NCBI GenBank assembly: GCA_035949375.1
Contig: DASZIG010000103.1
Location: 1 to 64,000 of the forward strand
Length of the DNA stretch: 64,000 nucleotides
Origin: Gp13-AA77 sp035949375
GTDB lineage: Bacteria > Acidobacteriota > Terriglobia > UBA7540
Direction of reading: 5' to 3'
Part shown: in pieces, positions 18,717-27,992 of the stretch
Position numbering within the stretch: position 1 is the first letter of the stretch
Layout: every line of letters starts with the position of its first letter
Notes under the pieces: generated by a model
What the model was told of the DNA's origin: nothing
The model's input: the letters and a program-made list of their open reading frames with translations, nothing else
The model's database searches: none
Translations under genes and position numbers: made by a program

Positions 18717-18824
18717 TCAGCGCAGCGCCAGCAGCAGGATGATGCCCAGGATGAACACGCCCAGGGGCACCCAGAAATGACTGTCGGAAAGTATCGGCTT
18801 AAGCCAGGATGTTCTCATGCGCAT
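18717..18824 (-). CDS. Small single-helix membrane protein (33-35 aa)
   Basis: A short frame in the gap between the transsulfuration enzyme gene and the sugar transporter, same strand. It encodes MRMRTSWLKPILSDSHFW followed by a hydrophobic helix VPLGVFILGIILLLALR and stop, so it would be a bitopic inner-membrane peptide. It starts 15 bases after the upstream stop codon, so translational coupling is possible; the ribosome-binding site is weak. ATG 18818 is the alternative start. I recall similar SDSHFWVP peptides in acidobacterial genomes but cannot confirm this here. Confidence 0.5.
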   Translation of the reverse strand: MRMRTSWLKPILSDSHFWVPLGVFILGIILLLALR

Positions 18825-18839
18825 ACGCCGTCGCGCTTC

Positions 18840-20018
18840 TTAGAACGCGAGGGCCTGGTCCAGGTCCGCGATCAGGTCTTCGGCTGCCTCCACTCCAATC
18901 GACAGCCGCACCAAACCGTCCGTCACGCCCATGGCCACGCGTTGCTCGCGCGGCACGGCGCGATGGCTGGTGGAGGCGGAGTGCACGATCAAAGACCGCG
19001 TGTCTCCCAGGCTCGCGGCGCGCGCGAAAATCGCGCAGCGATCCATCACCTGCTTGCCGCTCTCGTATCCTCCTTGCACTTCAAAGCTCATCATGGCGCC
19101 AAAATCCTTCATCTGGCGCGCGGCCAACGCGTGACCCGGATGCCGCTCCAGACCGGGATAATTCACGCGTTCCACGCGGGGGTGACCGTCGAGGAATGCC
19201 GCCACCCGGCGCGCGTTGGCGCAATGTGCCGGCATGCGCAGGTGCAGCGTGTGGATGCCGCGCAGGATCAGCCAGGCGTTGAAAGGGCTCATCACGCCCC
19301 CGAAGTCACGCAAGACCTCGTGCATCAGGTCGGCGATGTAGCCCTTAGGCCCGACAATGGCCCCGCCCATGGCGTCGCCGTGGCCGCACAGGTACTTGGT
19401 AGCGGAGTGCACCACCACGGTGACTCCGAGCTTCAGCGGCTGCTGGAGGGCAGGGCTGGCAAAGGTGTTGTCGATCATGGTCGGAATGCCGCGTGAACGG
19501 CCGACATCCGCGAGAGCGCGGATGTCCAGCACATCGAGAACGGGATTGGTGGGTGTTTCGAAGTAGATCAAACGGGTGTTCGGCTGCACGGCGCGGTCAA
19601 AGTCTGCGGGATCGAGCGACGGAACAAAAGTGGCCGAAGCTCCCATGCGCGGCAGTTTCTTGTTCAGGAAATTGTAGGCGGCGCCGTATAGCGAACGCGA
19701 TGCCACCACGTGGTCGCCCGCTTTGACGTATCCCAGGATAGCCGTGGAGATGGCGGCCATTCCCGTGGCGGCTGCGAGCGCCGCTTCCCCGTCTTCAAGC
19801 GCTGCGATTTTCTCCTCGAGCGCATGCAACGTCGGATTCCCGTAACGGGTGTACATGTAGCCGGGCTTCTCGCCGCCGTAGACGGCGGCCATCTCGGCAG
19901 AATCAGCGGCGGCAAAAGTGGTGGACTGGTAGATCGGAGTGTCGAGCGCGCCCGTCAGCGGGCAGATCTGCTCCCCGGCGTGCACGGCGAGGGTGGCGAA
20001 TTGTCTGGCGGAACTCAT
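18840..20018 (-). CDS. PLP-dependent trans-sulfuration enzyme (Cys/Met metabolism family)
   Basis: 392 residues. It is a full-length member of the cystathionine gamma-synthase / methionine gamma-lyase / O-acetylhomoserine sulfhydrylase group. The PLP lysine lies in VHSATKYLCGHGDAMGG; the cofactor phosphate region is YTRYGNPTLHALE and ATGMAAIS, and the aspartate is in PTMIDNTFASP. SLGDTRSLIVHSASTSHR near the C-terminus is conserved across the family. Sequence alone does not separate lyase from synthase activity. No homoserine acyltransferase is nearby. Confidence 0.87.
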   Translation of the reverse strand: MSSARQFATLAVHAGEQICPLTGALDTPIYQSTTFAAADSAEMAAVYGGEKPGYMYTRYGNPTLHALEEKIAALEDGEAALAAATGMAAISTAILGYVKAGDHVVASRSLYGAAYNFLNKKLPRMGASATFVPSLDPADFDRAVQPNTRLIYFETPTNPVLDVLDIRALADVGRSRGIPTMIDNTFASPALQQPLKLGVTVVVHSATKYLCGHGDAMGGAIVGPKGYIADLMHEVLRDFGGVMSPFNAWLILRGIHTLHLRMPAHCANARRVAAFLDGHPRVERVNYPGLERHPGHALAARQMKDFGAMMSFEVQGGYESGKQVMDRCAIFARAASLGDTRSLIVHSASTSHRAVPREQRVAMGVTDGLVRLSIGVEAAEDLIADLDQALAF

Positions 20019-20164
20019 AGGCGAATATTGTAAGGGGCGATTCGCCGAAATGTCGAACCTCCCAATCGCGCACTTCGAACATGGGTGAAGCGGTCTCGGG
20101 GGCTCAAGCGCGCATTCACGGCTCCAGGCGCGCCGCGTGTGAGTGCCGTAAGTGCCTCAACGCC

Positions 20165-20782
20165 CTATTCGATCTTCACCCGTACCTTGACCTTGGGCAC
20201 TTGGGGCCGCGCACCCCCGGATTCCGGGCTGGCCGGCAGGCCGAAGCGGTGCCGCGCCAGAAACAGATAGTGCAGGCCGGAAGCTGCCGCCAGCACGGCG
20301 GTGAGATCAACCAGAGCGCGGACCAGGAGGGGCTCGGCGAGCGGCACATGCACTCGGGCGGCAAGCGCGGTGAACACGGTGATCACTTGAACCATGGTCG
20401 AGGCTTTCCCGAGGAGGCTGGGCGGGAAAGGGCGATATCCCGCCACCAGGCTGATCGCGCCCGCCGTGAGCAAAATTCCCACGTCGCGGCTGATCACCAC
20501 GATGGCCAGCCACCAGGGCAAGGCCCCGCGAAACGCTAGCACCAGAAAGGCCGTCGTCATCAGGACCTTGTCGGCGATGGGATCGAGAGCCACTCCGAGT
20601 GGCGTCTGCTGGTGGAATCTGCGCGCCACAAAACCGTCGGCGAGGTCCGACAGAGCTGCTGCGCCGAGGACCACCAGGGCCGCCAGTTCGTGGTGATCCA
20701 CCACCAGGATGGCGAAGATGGGGACGAAGATCAGCCGGAGGATTGTGATTTCGTTGGCGGGGCTCAGAACTCGCGAGGACAT
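20165..20782 (-). CDS. CDP-alcohol phosphatidyltransferase (PgsA-like)
   Basis: 205 residues with about five to six membrane helices. The catalytic motif DGx2ARx8Gx3Dx3D is complete in LADGFVARRF...GVALDPIADK, and the N-terminus NEITILRLIFVPIFAIL is typical of PgsA/CLS-like enzymes that join CDP-diacylglycerol to glycerol 3-phosphate or a related alcohol. The C-terminus is a polar basic tail (KVKVRVKIE). ATG 20782 (MSSRVLSPANEIT) begins the conserved domain; a longer frame adds 27 residues without features. Whether it makes phosphatidylglycerol phosphate or another lipid is not decidable. Confidence 0.85.
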   Translation of the reverse strand: MSSRVLSPANEITILRLIFVPIFAILVVDHHELAALVVLGAAALSDLADGFVARRFHQQTPLGVALDPIADKVLMTTAFLVLAFRGALPWWLAIVVISRDVGILLTAGAISLVAGYRPFPPSLLGKASTMVQVITVFTALAARVHVPLAEPLLVRALVDLTAVLAAASGLHYLFLARHRFGLPASPESGGARPQVPKVKVRVKIE

Positions 20783-20859
20783 AGGCTGGAGGCCAGAATA
20801 GCGAGGCTCCGAGCGCCTGTCAAACGTCGTGCACGCGAGGCAAACAGACGTGCTTCCGT

Positions 20860-21303
20860 TCAAGCAGCGGGAGAGCGGTCCGCTACTTTCGATGGATGCT
20901 TCGCGGCCGGTGAGGGATGGCTCGCGCGAGGGCGGCCGCCTGGAGCACCTTCAGGGCTCGGCGGCGCCGCTCCGTACTCCGTGGCCAGGTAGCTGACGAT
21001 GGTCTTAGCGTCGGCGTCGGTAAGGTGAGCGCCGTACGCGGTCATCATCTTCCGAACCTCAGGCTCCCAGTGGCTGGCGTCACCTCCGGGCTGGCGTACG
21101 ATGTAATCGGTGGAATGGCAGATGGCACAGTTGCTCTCGACCACTTCGAGGCCGGGTCCGGGTTTGAGCGTGGCCAGGGCGTTGTCCGGGGGCAGCCTGA
21201 TCGCCTTGGATGACGGACCCTGCGCCCGGAGGGCATACACGCTCATACCCGCCGCGGCGAGCAGCGCCAGAACGGCCGTCATCGAGAAAAGGGTCTTCGC
21301 CAT
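20860..21303 (-). CDS. Exported monohaem cytochrome c, probable SorB-type subunit
   Basis: 147 residues: signal peptide (MAKTLFSMTAVLALLAAAGMSVYAL), then one haem motif CAICH in VVESNCAICHSTDYIVRQP, a distal methionine in VRKMMTAYG, and a proline/lysine-rich tail. Size and context match the cytochrome subunit of bacterial sulfite dehydrogenases. It begins 13 bases after the molybdoenzyme gene, so the two are probably co-transcribed and form a periplasmic complex. Confidence 0.85.
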   Translation of the reverse strand: MAKTLFSMTAVLALLAAAGMSVYALRAQGPSSKAIRLPPDNALATLKPGPGLEVVESNCAICHSTDYIVRQPGGDASHWEPEVRKMMTAYGAHLTDADAKTIVSYLATEYGAAPPSPEGAPGGRPRASHPSPAAKHPSKVADRSPAA

Positions 21304-21316
21304 GCTTTTCCTGCCC

Positions 21317-22630
21317 TCAGACAGCGGTTACATCCAGATGCTGGACTGCGTTATAGAGATACCCGGACGGATTCCACAGCGCCTCGAGCGGTTGCGATTC
21401 TCCAGCCTTGCTCACGGCCCGCACCATGAGCCGGAAAACGCCTGGCCGCTTCGCGGTCCAGTTGTAAGACCATACGCGGAACGAATAGGGTCCAAGCTCG
21501 TTCTCCAGCAGCGCGGATTTCCAGGTCCGGGCGTTGTCCTCTGAGACCAGCACTTCGCCGATGCCGTAACCGCCGTCGAAAGCCACGCCCTTCAGGGCCA
21601 CCGGCCGTCCGGCGCGCACTCGCGCTCCGTAACCGGGCACGGCGATCACCGAGCGAACTTTCATCCGACTGATCGGCACCGTGCGGGCCGGCTTGGTGCC
21701 GGCCTCGACGCAGCCGCACGCCGTGTCCGGGATCCGGTATGCCGTCTTTACCCAAAAGCCGTCGAACGCGCGGTCGAGCACGCTGATCTCGGCAAGGTTC
21801 TTGACCCAATAGGTGGAGTACCAGCCAGGTACCACGATCCGCGCCGGGAAGCCGTTGAGCATGGGGAGCGGCTGCCCGTTCATTTGGTAGGCGACCAGTA
21901 CGGTGGGGTCATCCATGATGCGGCCGATCGAGAGACCCTTGATCAGGTCGGGCACGCCCGGTGCGGCAGGCTGATCGAGGCCATTAAAAGTGACGTCCAC
22001 GGCCGTGGACCTCACTCCGGCGGCCTTCAGGATGTCGGCGAGGCTCGCGCCAACCCACTCGGCGTTGCCCATCGCCCCGTCACCCCACTGGCCTCCGAAC
22101 GGATGCGGGCTAACGCGACCCCGGCTGTTCCCGGAGCATTGCTGGACGGCCACCACCCGGGCGGGCTGGAATTTGCTCCGTAAGTCGTCCATGGAAAGCT
22201 CGAGCGGCCTGTCCACCTCACCTGTGATTTTCAGGCGCCATGAGTCGAGATTGATCTCGGTGGGAATTGGGAATACGTGATAGCGCACGTAAAACGCCTC
22301 GTTGGGAGTGATGGCGCGGTCAAAGTAACGGACGGGCGTTTCGAGTTGCGGCGGACGCGATGTGAGCAGGATCAGGTCGGTTTTCTCAGGGTAGCGTACC
22401 AGAGGGCGCCCCGCCAGGAAGGGTTCGCCCGAATCAACCGTGGCTTGTGCGGCGGCCCCCGCATCATCCGCGGCCCAAAGAAGCCTGCCGCCGATGAGAG
22501 GCCCGGCGAGAGCGTGAGCCGAGGCCAGGCCGAACGTAGCCAGCAGGGAACGCCGCGAGATGACCGTCTTGCCTTCCGCCGGTCTTCCGTTCGCCGTTTT
22601 CCGGTCTCGGGCAGCTCGCGATTGTCTCAT
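21317..22630 (-). CDS. Sulfite oxidase-family molybdenum enzyme (SorA-like), Tat-exported
   Basis: 437 residues. The N-terminus holds a twin-arginine signal (SRRSLLATFGLASAHALAG). The Mo-cofactor domain includes RYHVFPIPTEINLDSWRLKITGEV and the molybdenum cysteine in VVAVQQCSGNSRG; the GNAEWVGASLADIL segment and C-terminal dimerisation domain (SEDNARTWKSALL, WSYNWTAKRPG) are standard for the family. With the cytochrome gene directly downstream it would oxidise sulfite to sulfate in the periplasm and pass electrons to cytochrome c. No cytochrome b5 domain is present. Confidence 0.87.
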   Translation of the reverse strand: MRQSRAARDRKTANGRPAEGKTVISRRSLLATFGLASAHALAGPLIGGRLLWAADDAGAAAQATVDSGEPFLAGRPLVRYPEKTDLILLTSRPPQLETPVRYFDRAITPNEAFYVRYHVFPIPTEINLDSWRLKITGEVDRPLELSMDDLRSKFQPARVVAVQQCSGNSRGRVSPHPFGGQWGDGAMGNAEWVGASLADILKAAGVRSTAVDVTFNGLDQPAAPGVPDLIKGLSIGRIMDDPTVLVAYQMNGQPLPMLNGFPARIVVPGWYSTYWVKNLAEISVLDRAFDGFWVKTAYRIPDTACGCVEAGTKPARTVPISRMKVRSVIAVPGYGARVRAGRPVALKGVAFDGGYGIGEVLVSEDNARTWKSALLENELGPYSFRVWSYNWTAKRPGVFRLMVRAVSKAGESQPLEALWNPSGYLYNAVQHLDVTAV

Positions 22631-22928
22631 CGAATCCCCAGGCTGATTCTTAACTAAGTCTATTAATTCAATAGGCTATCTGATCGCCGGCTCCTCGTCA
22701 AGCCGGTCATTCTGCCTTGGAACGAGGAGCGTGGCGCCTTTCGGGTTCGTCGAGGTCTCCCCATTAACCGCCTGCTTACTAAGCTACTGATTGTAAAGCA
22801 CTTGAGATGCACCGCAACTTTTGGCGGGCGTGTGGGTTTACATAACTGTTGCACAATCTGAGCCGAGCCAAGGCCGGCCAGAAGGGCGGATCCCGCCCAG
22901 CAACAGACAGGGGGAAAAGGAGAGAGAA
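22631..22928. other. Divergent intergenic region
   Basis: About 300 bases between the sulfite oxidase-like gene and a small secreted protein on the other strand. It must hold both promoters. I could not single out a convincing -35/-10 pair or an operator. Confidence 0.4.
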
Positions 22929-23315
22929 ATGACGACGACAATCGCCAAGCTGTGCATGGGATCTTCCCTGGCAGCGGCTCTTGTAATTTTCCTGGGTGCA
23001 CCGGCGCCAGCCGCCGCTCAGCGCGGGCGTCTTAACCCACAGCAAGTTGAGAGGATACAACGGAACCAGATCCGCCAAGGCCTCAAGAGCGGCCAGCTTA
23101 CGAAGGGCGAAGCAGCCCGGCTGGCAGAGCACGAAAAGGCCATCAACACCGTGAAGGCTCAGGACCTGTCGAAGGGCCCTATGACGCCACAGGAACGCCA
23201 ACAACTGAAGAATGACCTCAGTAACCAGGAGAAGGCGATTAAGAACGTTGAGGCCGGCAAGCCGACCCCTGACCCGATGCCCACATCAACTTCCGCTGCT
23301 CCACCGTTGGGCTAA
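22929..23315 (+). CDS. Small secreted helical protein
   Basis: 128 residues with a signal peptide ending at APAAAQ. The mature part is helical and charged and contains an internal two-fold pattern: RIQRNQIRQGLKSGQLTKGEAARL then KAQDLSKGPMTPQERQQL, each a helix, a short loop with Gly and Thr/Pro, and an E-x-x-x-L helix. Proteins with this xGxLTxxEAxxL pattern are common in proteobacteria and acidobacteria and lack a known function. GGAGAGAGAA stands directly before ATG 22929. Confidence 0.75.
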   Translation: MTTTIAKLCMGSSLAAALVIFLGAPAPAAAQRGRLNPQQVERIQRNQIRQGLKSGQLTKGEAARLAEHEKAINTVKAQDLSKGPMTPQERQQLKNDLSNQEKAIKNVEAGKPTPDPMPTSTSAAPPLG

Positions 23316-23326
23316 CTGCCTGGAAT

Positions 23327-23358
23327 GCGAAGCCGGAGGACCACTCCTCCGGCTTCGC
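23327..23358. terminator. Strong hairpin terminator
   Basis: GCGAAGCCGGAGGA (23327-23340) pairs perfectly with TCCTCCGGCTTCGC (23345-23358) around loop CCAC, 12 bases after the small secreted protein. It lacks a T-tract and could serve both strands, since the opposing gene ends at 23431. Confidence 0.6.
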
Positions 23359-23430
23359 AGCCTCATCGCGCTTCACCCCCGTAAGCTTCTTAGAATGTTA
23401 GATCTCGTCCGGACGCTGGGCCTCCCCCAT

Positions 23431-24414
23431 TCATGGCAGGATCATCGGTGAGCAGCACGGCGTCTCGACCGGCTTGAATTCCATCAACTCGGCGCGCGTC
23501 AGATTGGGATCATAGAGATTGAGCTGCCACTTGCCGTCGCGACCGATTTTCGGTTCTTCGGCTTTGTAGCCGCGCCCGAGCACCGTCTGATACGCCGGCT
23601 GGATGCTCGTCACGCCCAGGGCGAAATGGTGCATCACGCCGAGGGTCCGCGGCGAGGGGTCGTGCACATTGAGCATGTATTCCAGCCAGTCGCTGCCTTC
23701 GGGCACCCGCATATCCACCCAGTCCGTGCGATCGTCTTTCATCCCGCCATGCCACATCAGCTTGAAACCGAGAACTTCTCCATAGAAACGATCGGCGGCG
23801 GCGCGGTCCGCGACCGTCACGCCCACGTGAATCATATGGTCGGAGACGCGCGTCGCGGGCAGGAACTTACCAAAGCTGCGCCTATGGAGCGATCCGGGCA
23901 GGTATTGGACAAACTCCACGTTGTGCCCGTCCGGATCCTTGACCATGAAGCTCAGGTTGCCGTCGAGTCCCGGCTTGAGATCTGACGGAACCTCCACACC
24001 GCGGCTCGCGAGATAGTCGCGAAGCTTGCTCGCGTCGGCAGTTTCAAAGGCGATGTGCGAGAGGCGGTCCTCCGTAGGGATCTTCAGCCCAGGGAACACC
24101 TCGATGTACTGATGGTCATTCACCTTGAAGTACGCGAGCATCAATCCGCCGCCGGGCTTGTCGAGAGTGAACGCTTCCGCGAGGCCGAGCACGTGCCCGT
24201 AGAACTCGCGGGCCGCGGCCAGGTTATCCGTCTTGAGGCCGATGTGAGCCACGCCCACAATGGGAGGGCGCTCGACTGCGGCGGGCTTTGGAGCGGGCGC
24301 CGGCACTGCGGACGCGGTTGCAGGGCGCGGCGTCTTAGGACCGGCGGCCAGAGCGACCAGCGCCGCGAAAGCCAGAGTCAGCGATCGGGACAATCGGAAG
24401 CGGACATTTGCCAT
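23431..24414 (-). CDS. Exported double-VOC (glyoxalase-fold) protein
   Basis: 327 residues. After a signal peptide (MANVRFRLSRSLTLAFAALVALAAG) and a Pro/Ala linker come two vicinal-oxygen-chelate domains: about 50-165 (VGVAHIGLKTDNLAAAREFYGHVLGL ... FMVKDPDGHNVEFVQY) and about 180-310 (HMIHVGVTVADRAAADRFYGEVLGFK ... WLEYMLN, LYDPNLTRAELMEF). His and Glu residues fit metal ligands. Such proteins act as dioxygenases, isomerases or lyases; an exported form is unusual and its substrate is unknown. ATG 24414 is preferred because it starts the signal peptide. Confidence 0.8.
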   Translation of the reverse strand: MANVRFRLSRSLTLAFAALVALAAGPKTPRPATASAVPAPAPKPAAVERPPIVGVAHIGLKTDNLAAAREFYGHVLGLAEAFTLDKPGGGLMLAYFKVNDHQYIEVFPGLKIPTEDRLSHIAFETADASKLRDYLASRGVEVPSDLKPGLDGNLSFMVKDPDGHNVEFVQYLPGSLHRRSFGKFLPATRVSDHMIHVGVTVADRAAADRFYGEVLGFKLMWHGGMKDDRTDWVDMRVPEGSDWLEYMLNVHDPSPRTLGVMHHFALGVTSIQPAYQTVLGRGYKAEEPKIGRDGKWQLNLYDPNLTRAELMEFKPVETPCCSPMILP

Positions 24415-24591
24415 GATCCGGATTGTCCTGCCGCGTCCGCGCGCTGTCAAGGAACGCGAGGCTTCGGTGATGGGCTTAGCCCATTAGCGACATTTGAATA
24501 GGAAGGATTCGGAATTCTGCTGATCAGTTTAATCGGAGAGGATATAGCCAAGGAGCTATCTTTAGCCGGCAGCCAGAAGGCCAAGCCCGTT

Positions 24592-24616
24592 GTGGGGCTC
24601 CGGGATCGAGCCCCAC
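24592..24616 (-). terminator. Hairpin after the rhodanese gene
   Basis: GTGGGGCTC (24592-24600) and GAGCCCCAC (24608-24616) pair perfectly around a 7-base loop, 17 bases past the rhodanese stop. No T-tract follows. Confidence 0.5.
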
Positions 24617-24633
24617 GCCAAGCCTTCGACGGG

Positions 24634-25473
24634 TCAAACGCCCTTGGCGATCGGCGCGTCGACCAGGTTACCCCACTCCGTCCAGCTTCCGTCATAGTTG
24701 CGGACGTTGTCGAACCCCAGCAGGTATTTCAGCACGAACCACGTGTGTGAGCTGCGCTCGCCGATGCGGCAATAGGCGATGGTTTCGTGGCCGGGGTCGA
24801 CGGACGTGTAAAGCTGCGCCAGATCGTCGTAGGGTTTGAAGGTCCCATCTTCATTGGCAGCCTTGGCCCAGGGCACGTTCAACGCTCCCGGGATATGTCC
24901 GCCGCGCTGGGCCGTCTCCGTCATGCCGGGAGGCGCGATAACCTTGCCGGTGAACTCGTCTACCGACCGTACATCCACCAGGTTGACGCGCTTGCCGTCC
25001 ACGGCCGCGAACACCTGGTCGCGCTTCGCGCGGACCGACGCGTCCGCAGCGCTAGCCGAATAGCTCGCGCGCGCGAACTTCGGTACGTCAAGCGTCATCG
25101 GACGGCCTTCCAGCTCCCATTTCTTGCGGCCGCCGTTCATCAGGCGCGCGTCCTTATGGCCGTAATACTTGAGCTGCCAAAGCGCGTAGGCCGCGAACCA
25201 ATTGTTGTTGTCCCCGTAGAGCACCACGACGGTGTCGGGCGCGATTCCGGACTGGCTCAGCAACTCTTCGATCTGCTGCTTGCCGAGGAGATCACGCCGG
25301 ACGTTGTCCTGAAGCTGTGAAGTCCAGTTCCACGCGATGGCGTTCTCGATGTGCCCCTTCTCGTAGGCGGTGGTATCGACGTCGACTTCCACCAGGCGGA
25401 CGTTGGCGTCGCCGCCGTGCGCCGCCACCCATTCGGTGCTGACCAAAACTTCGGGATGCTTGTAGTCGCCCAT
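24634..25473 (-). CDS. Tandem-rhodanese sulfurtransferase
   Basis: 279 residues with two rhodanese domains. The active-site loop is CRIGERSSHTWF in the C-terminal domain, which resembles the CysA-type thiosulfate sulfurtransferases of actinobacteria (CRIGERSSHTW). The first domain (VDVDTTAYEKGHIENAIAWNW) lacks a catalytic cysteine, as usual. It would move sulfane sulfur from thiosulfate to cyanide or a thiol acceptor. No signal peptide, so cytoplasmic. Confidence 0.87.
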   Translation of the reverse strand: MGDYKHPEVLVSTEWVAAHGGDANVRLVEVDVDTTAYEKGHIENAIAWNWTSQLQDNVRRDLLGKQQIEELLSQSGIAPDTVVVLYGDNNNWFAAYALWQLKYYGHKDARLMNGGRKKWELEGRPMTLDVPKFARASYSASAADASVRAKRDQVFAAVDGKRVNLVDVRSVDEFTGKVIAPPGMTETAQRGGHIPGALNVPWAKAANEDGTFKPYDDLAQLYTSVDPGHETIAYCRIGERSSHTWFVLKYLLGFDNVRNYDGSWTEWGNLVDAPIAKGV

Positions 25474-25778
25474 CAGACTATTCTCCTTTTCTGAACCCGA
25501 ACCCGCAGGGGTTATTGGAAGGCAAGTAGAGTTTCAACAGCAGCGACAGAAGGCAGCCCACGAGGCCAATCGCCTTGTGACTGTGACGGGTTTGACCGCT
25601 GCGCCGCTGTTCATCTCTCTTCGTATACCACGCCGGACGCCCGGACGGCAACCGGCACGATGTGGCGCCGGACGCCCTCCGCAGGCTATACTTCCTGAAC
25701 CGATCCGGCTTGTGGCGGCTATTCCTGGAGGCCCATAGGCAGCCGCAGGTGGCGCCGGGCGGCCGGCATGGACTCCGC
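25474..25778. other. Divergent intergenic region before the rhamnose genes
   Basis: About 300 bases between the rhodanese and aldolase starts. In-frame sequence upstream of the aldolase has no domain character, so I treat it as untranslated. No clear operator dyad was found. Confidence 0.4.
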
Positions 25779-27992
25779 ATGAGTGCCTCCCATTCACTCG
25801 TTTATCTCGACGACCGCTGGGACGAGTCGGTTGCTGCCGGACTCGATGAGCCCGAGCTTCTGCGTTACCGTTCTAATCTCCTGGGCTCCGATCTCAGGAT
25901 CACGAACTTCGGCGGTGGCAATACCAGCGGCAAAATCACGCAAAGCGATCCCCTCGATGCGAGCCCTTGCTCCGTCTTGTGGGTGAAGGGCAGCGGCGGC
26001 GATCTTGGCAGCATCAAGACCGCTGGCTTCGCCACGCTCTATCTCGACAAGCTGCACGCTCTCGCCGGCCGCTACCGGGGCGCAGCCTATGAAGACGAGA
26101 TGGCCGAAATGTATCCTCTTTGCACGTTCGGCCCTAATCCCGTGGCGGCCTCGATTGATACGGCCCTTCACGCCTTTCTTCCTTTTGCGCACGTCGATCA
26201 TCTTCATCCCGATTGGGGCATAGCCCTGGCAGCGGCGGCCAACGGCCGCGCCAAGATGGACGAGTTCAATCGGACCTTTGGCCACCGGTTGGTATGGCTG
26301 CCCTGGCAGCGCCCCGGGTTCGAACTCGCCATGATGCTCCGCCGGGCGGTCGAGGAGAATCCGGGGTGCGACGGCGTGGTGCTCGGCGGGCACGGACTCT
26401 TTACCTGGGGCGAGACCGCGCGCCAGAGCTACCGGAACACCATCACCATCATCGATCAGCTCGGGCAGTTCGTCCTCGGCCACGTCGGGCGCCGCGCTCT
26501 GTTCGGAGGCGATCGTTACGCTGCCCGCGCGGACCGGGCAGCGCTCGCTCTTGAGTTGCTGCCGTTCGTGCGCGGCCGCATCTGCCTCCGCGAGCGCCGC
26601 ATTGGCAGCTATGGCGGAGCTGCGGAAGTTCTGCGCTTCGTCAACTCCAACGACGCCGAGCCGCTCGCGCGCCTTGGGACCAGTTGTCCGGACCACTTCA
26701 TACGCACCAAGATTCGTCCGCTATTTGTGGACTGGAATCCGCAATCCGAGGACCTGGGGGCGTTCCGCACCTGCTTCGACCAGGCGCTCGAGACATACCG
26801 CGCGGATTACGCACACTACTACCACTCGTGGGCCGAGGCCAATTCACCGGCCATGCGAGATCCCAATCCCACCGTGGTGCTCGTGCCGGGCGTGGGCATG
26901 TTCAGCTTCGGCAAGAGCAAGACGGAATCGCGCATAACGGGCGAGTTCTACATCAACGCCATTCATGTGATGGAAGGGGCCTCCGCCCTCGGCGACGGCG
27001 AAACCTCCGGCTCGCATGAGAGCGTACCCCAAGCCGGCGCTGCGGCGCCTGCGGCAGCCTTCCAGGTGCGTTCGAATTACGTCGCGCTGCCGGAATCGGA
27101 GGCCTTCCGCATCGAATACTGGCGGCTGGAGGAGGCCAAGATCCGGCGCCAGCCGCCCGAGAAGGAATTCAGCCGGCGCGTGGTGCTGGTGGTGGGCGGC
27201 GCCAGCGGCATCGGACGTGAGACGGCGCTGGCGGCGGCCGAGCGCGGCGCCCATGTGGTGGTGGCCGACCGGAACCTCGCCGACGCCGCGAAAGTGGCAG
27301 CGGAGGCGCAGGCGATCGCGGGCGCCGAAGCGGCCGCGGGGGTGAGCATCGATATTCGCCTGCGGGACTCCATCCGGAAGGCCCTGAATGAGGTGGTGGC
27401 GCGCTACGGCGGGTTGGACGTGGTCGTGAACACGGCAGCGCTTTTTCCCACGCCCCACGAGGGCCACGTCACCGACGCCCAGTGGGCGCTGACGCTCGAA
27501 CTGAATGTCACCGGGAACCACCTGCTGGTGGATGAGGCCAGCCGCATCCTGCAGGCGCAGAATCTGGACGCATCGGTGGTGCTCACCAGTTCCGCCAATG
27601 CCGTTGTGCCCAAACGCGGCAGCGAAGCCTATGACGTGAGCAAGGCGGCCCTCAGCCACCTCGTGCGCGAGATGGCAGTGCGTCTCGCGCCCCTGGTACG
27701 CGTGAACGGCATCAGTCCGGCCACCGTGATCAAAGGTTCCGCGATGTTTCCGCGCGAACGTGTGATCGCTTCGCTTGAGAAGTACGGCATCGCCTTCGAT
27801 CGTGGAGCCGGCGACGAGGAATTGCGGACGCGCCTGGCGGATTTCTACGCCGAACGCACCCTCACCCGGCAGCCCATCGATCCCCGCGATTGCGCCCGGG
27901 CCATTCTTTTCCTGGCCGGCCCGCAGGCGCGCTGCACCACCGGGCATCTCTTCCCGATTGACGGCGGCCTCACCGAGGCCTTTCTGCGATGA
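25779..27992 (+). CDS. rhaD: Bifunctional rhamnulose-1-phosphate aldolase / short-chain dehydrogenase
   Basis: 737 residues. The N-terminal half (to about 430) is a class II aldolase domain: NFGGGNTSGKI, VDHLHPDW metal histidines, GVVLGGHGLFTWG. The C-terminal 260 residues are an NAD-binding short-chain dehydrogenase with VVGGASGIGRETAL, NTAALF and the catalytic YDVSK. This fusion is known from rhamnose pathways of Bacillus and relatives (RhaEW/YuxG type): it splits L-rhamnulose 1-phosphate and oxidises L-lactaldehyde to lactate. ATG 25779 opens the conserved region. The last 4 bases overlap the kinase start. Confidence 0.9.
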   Translation: MSASHSLVYLDDRWDESVAAGLDEPELLRYRSNLLGSDLRITNFGGGNTSGKITQSDPLDASPCSVLWVKGSGGDLGSIKTAGFATLYLDKLHALAGRYRGAAYEDEMAEMYPLCTFGPNPVAASIDTALHAFLPFAHVDHLHPDWGIALAAAANGRAKMDEFNRTFGHRLVWLPWQRPGFELAMMLRRAVEENPGCDGVVLGGHGLFTWGETARQSYRNTITIIDQLGQFVLGHVGRRALFGGDRYAARADRAALALELLPFVRGRICLRERRIGSYGGAAEVLRFVNSNDAEPLARLGTSCPDHFIRTKIRPLFVDWNPQSEDLGAFRTCFDQALETYRADYAHYYHSWAEANSPAMRDPNPTVVLVPGVGMFSFGKSKTESRITGEFYINAIHVMEGASALGDGETSGSHESVPQAGAAAPAAAFQVRSNYVALPESEAFRIEYWRLEEAKIRRQPPEKEFSRRVVLVVGGASGIGRETALAAAERGAHVVVADRNLADAAKVAAEAQAIAGAEAAAGVSIDIRLRDSIRKALNEVVARYGGLDVVVNTAALFPTPHEGHVTDAQWALTLELNVTGNHLLVDEASRILQAQNLDASVVLTSSANAVVPKRGSEAYDVSKAALSHLVREMAVRLAPLVRVNGISPATVIKGSAMFPRERVIASLEKYGIAFDRGAGDEELRTRLADFYAERTLTRQPIDPRDCARAILFLAGPQARCTTGHLFPIDGGLTEAFLR

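Noticed and set aside
25662..25778. Upstream extension of the rhamnulose aldolase fusion
   Set aside because: The added 39 residues have no domain character and the class II aldolase family begins near the ATG at 25779.
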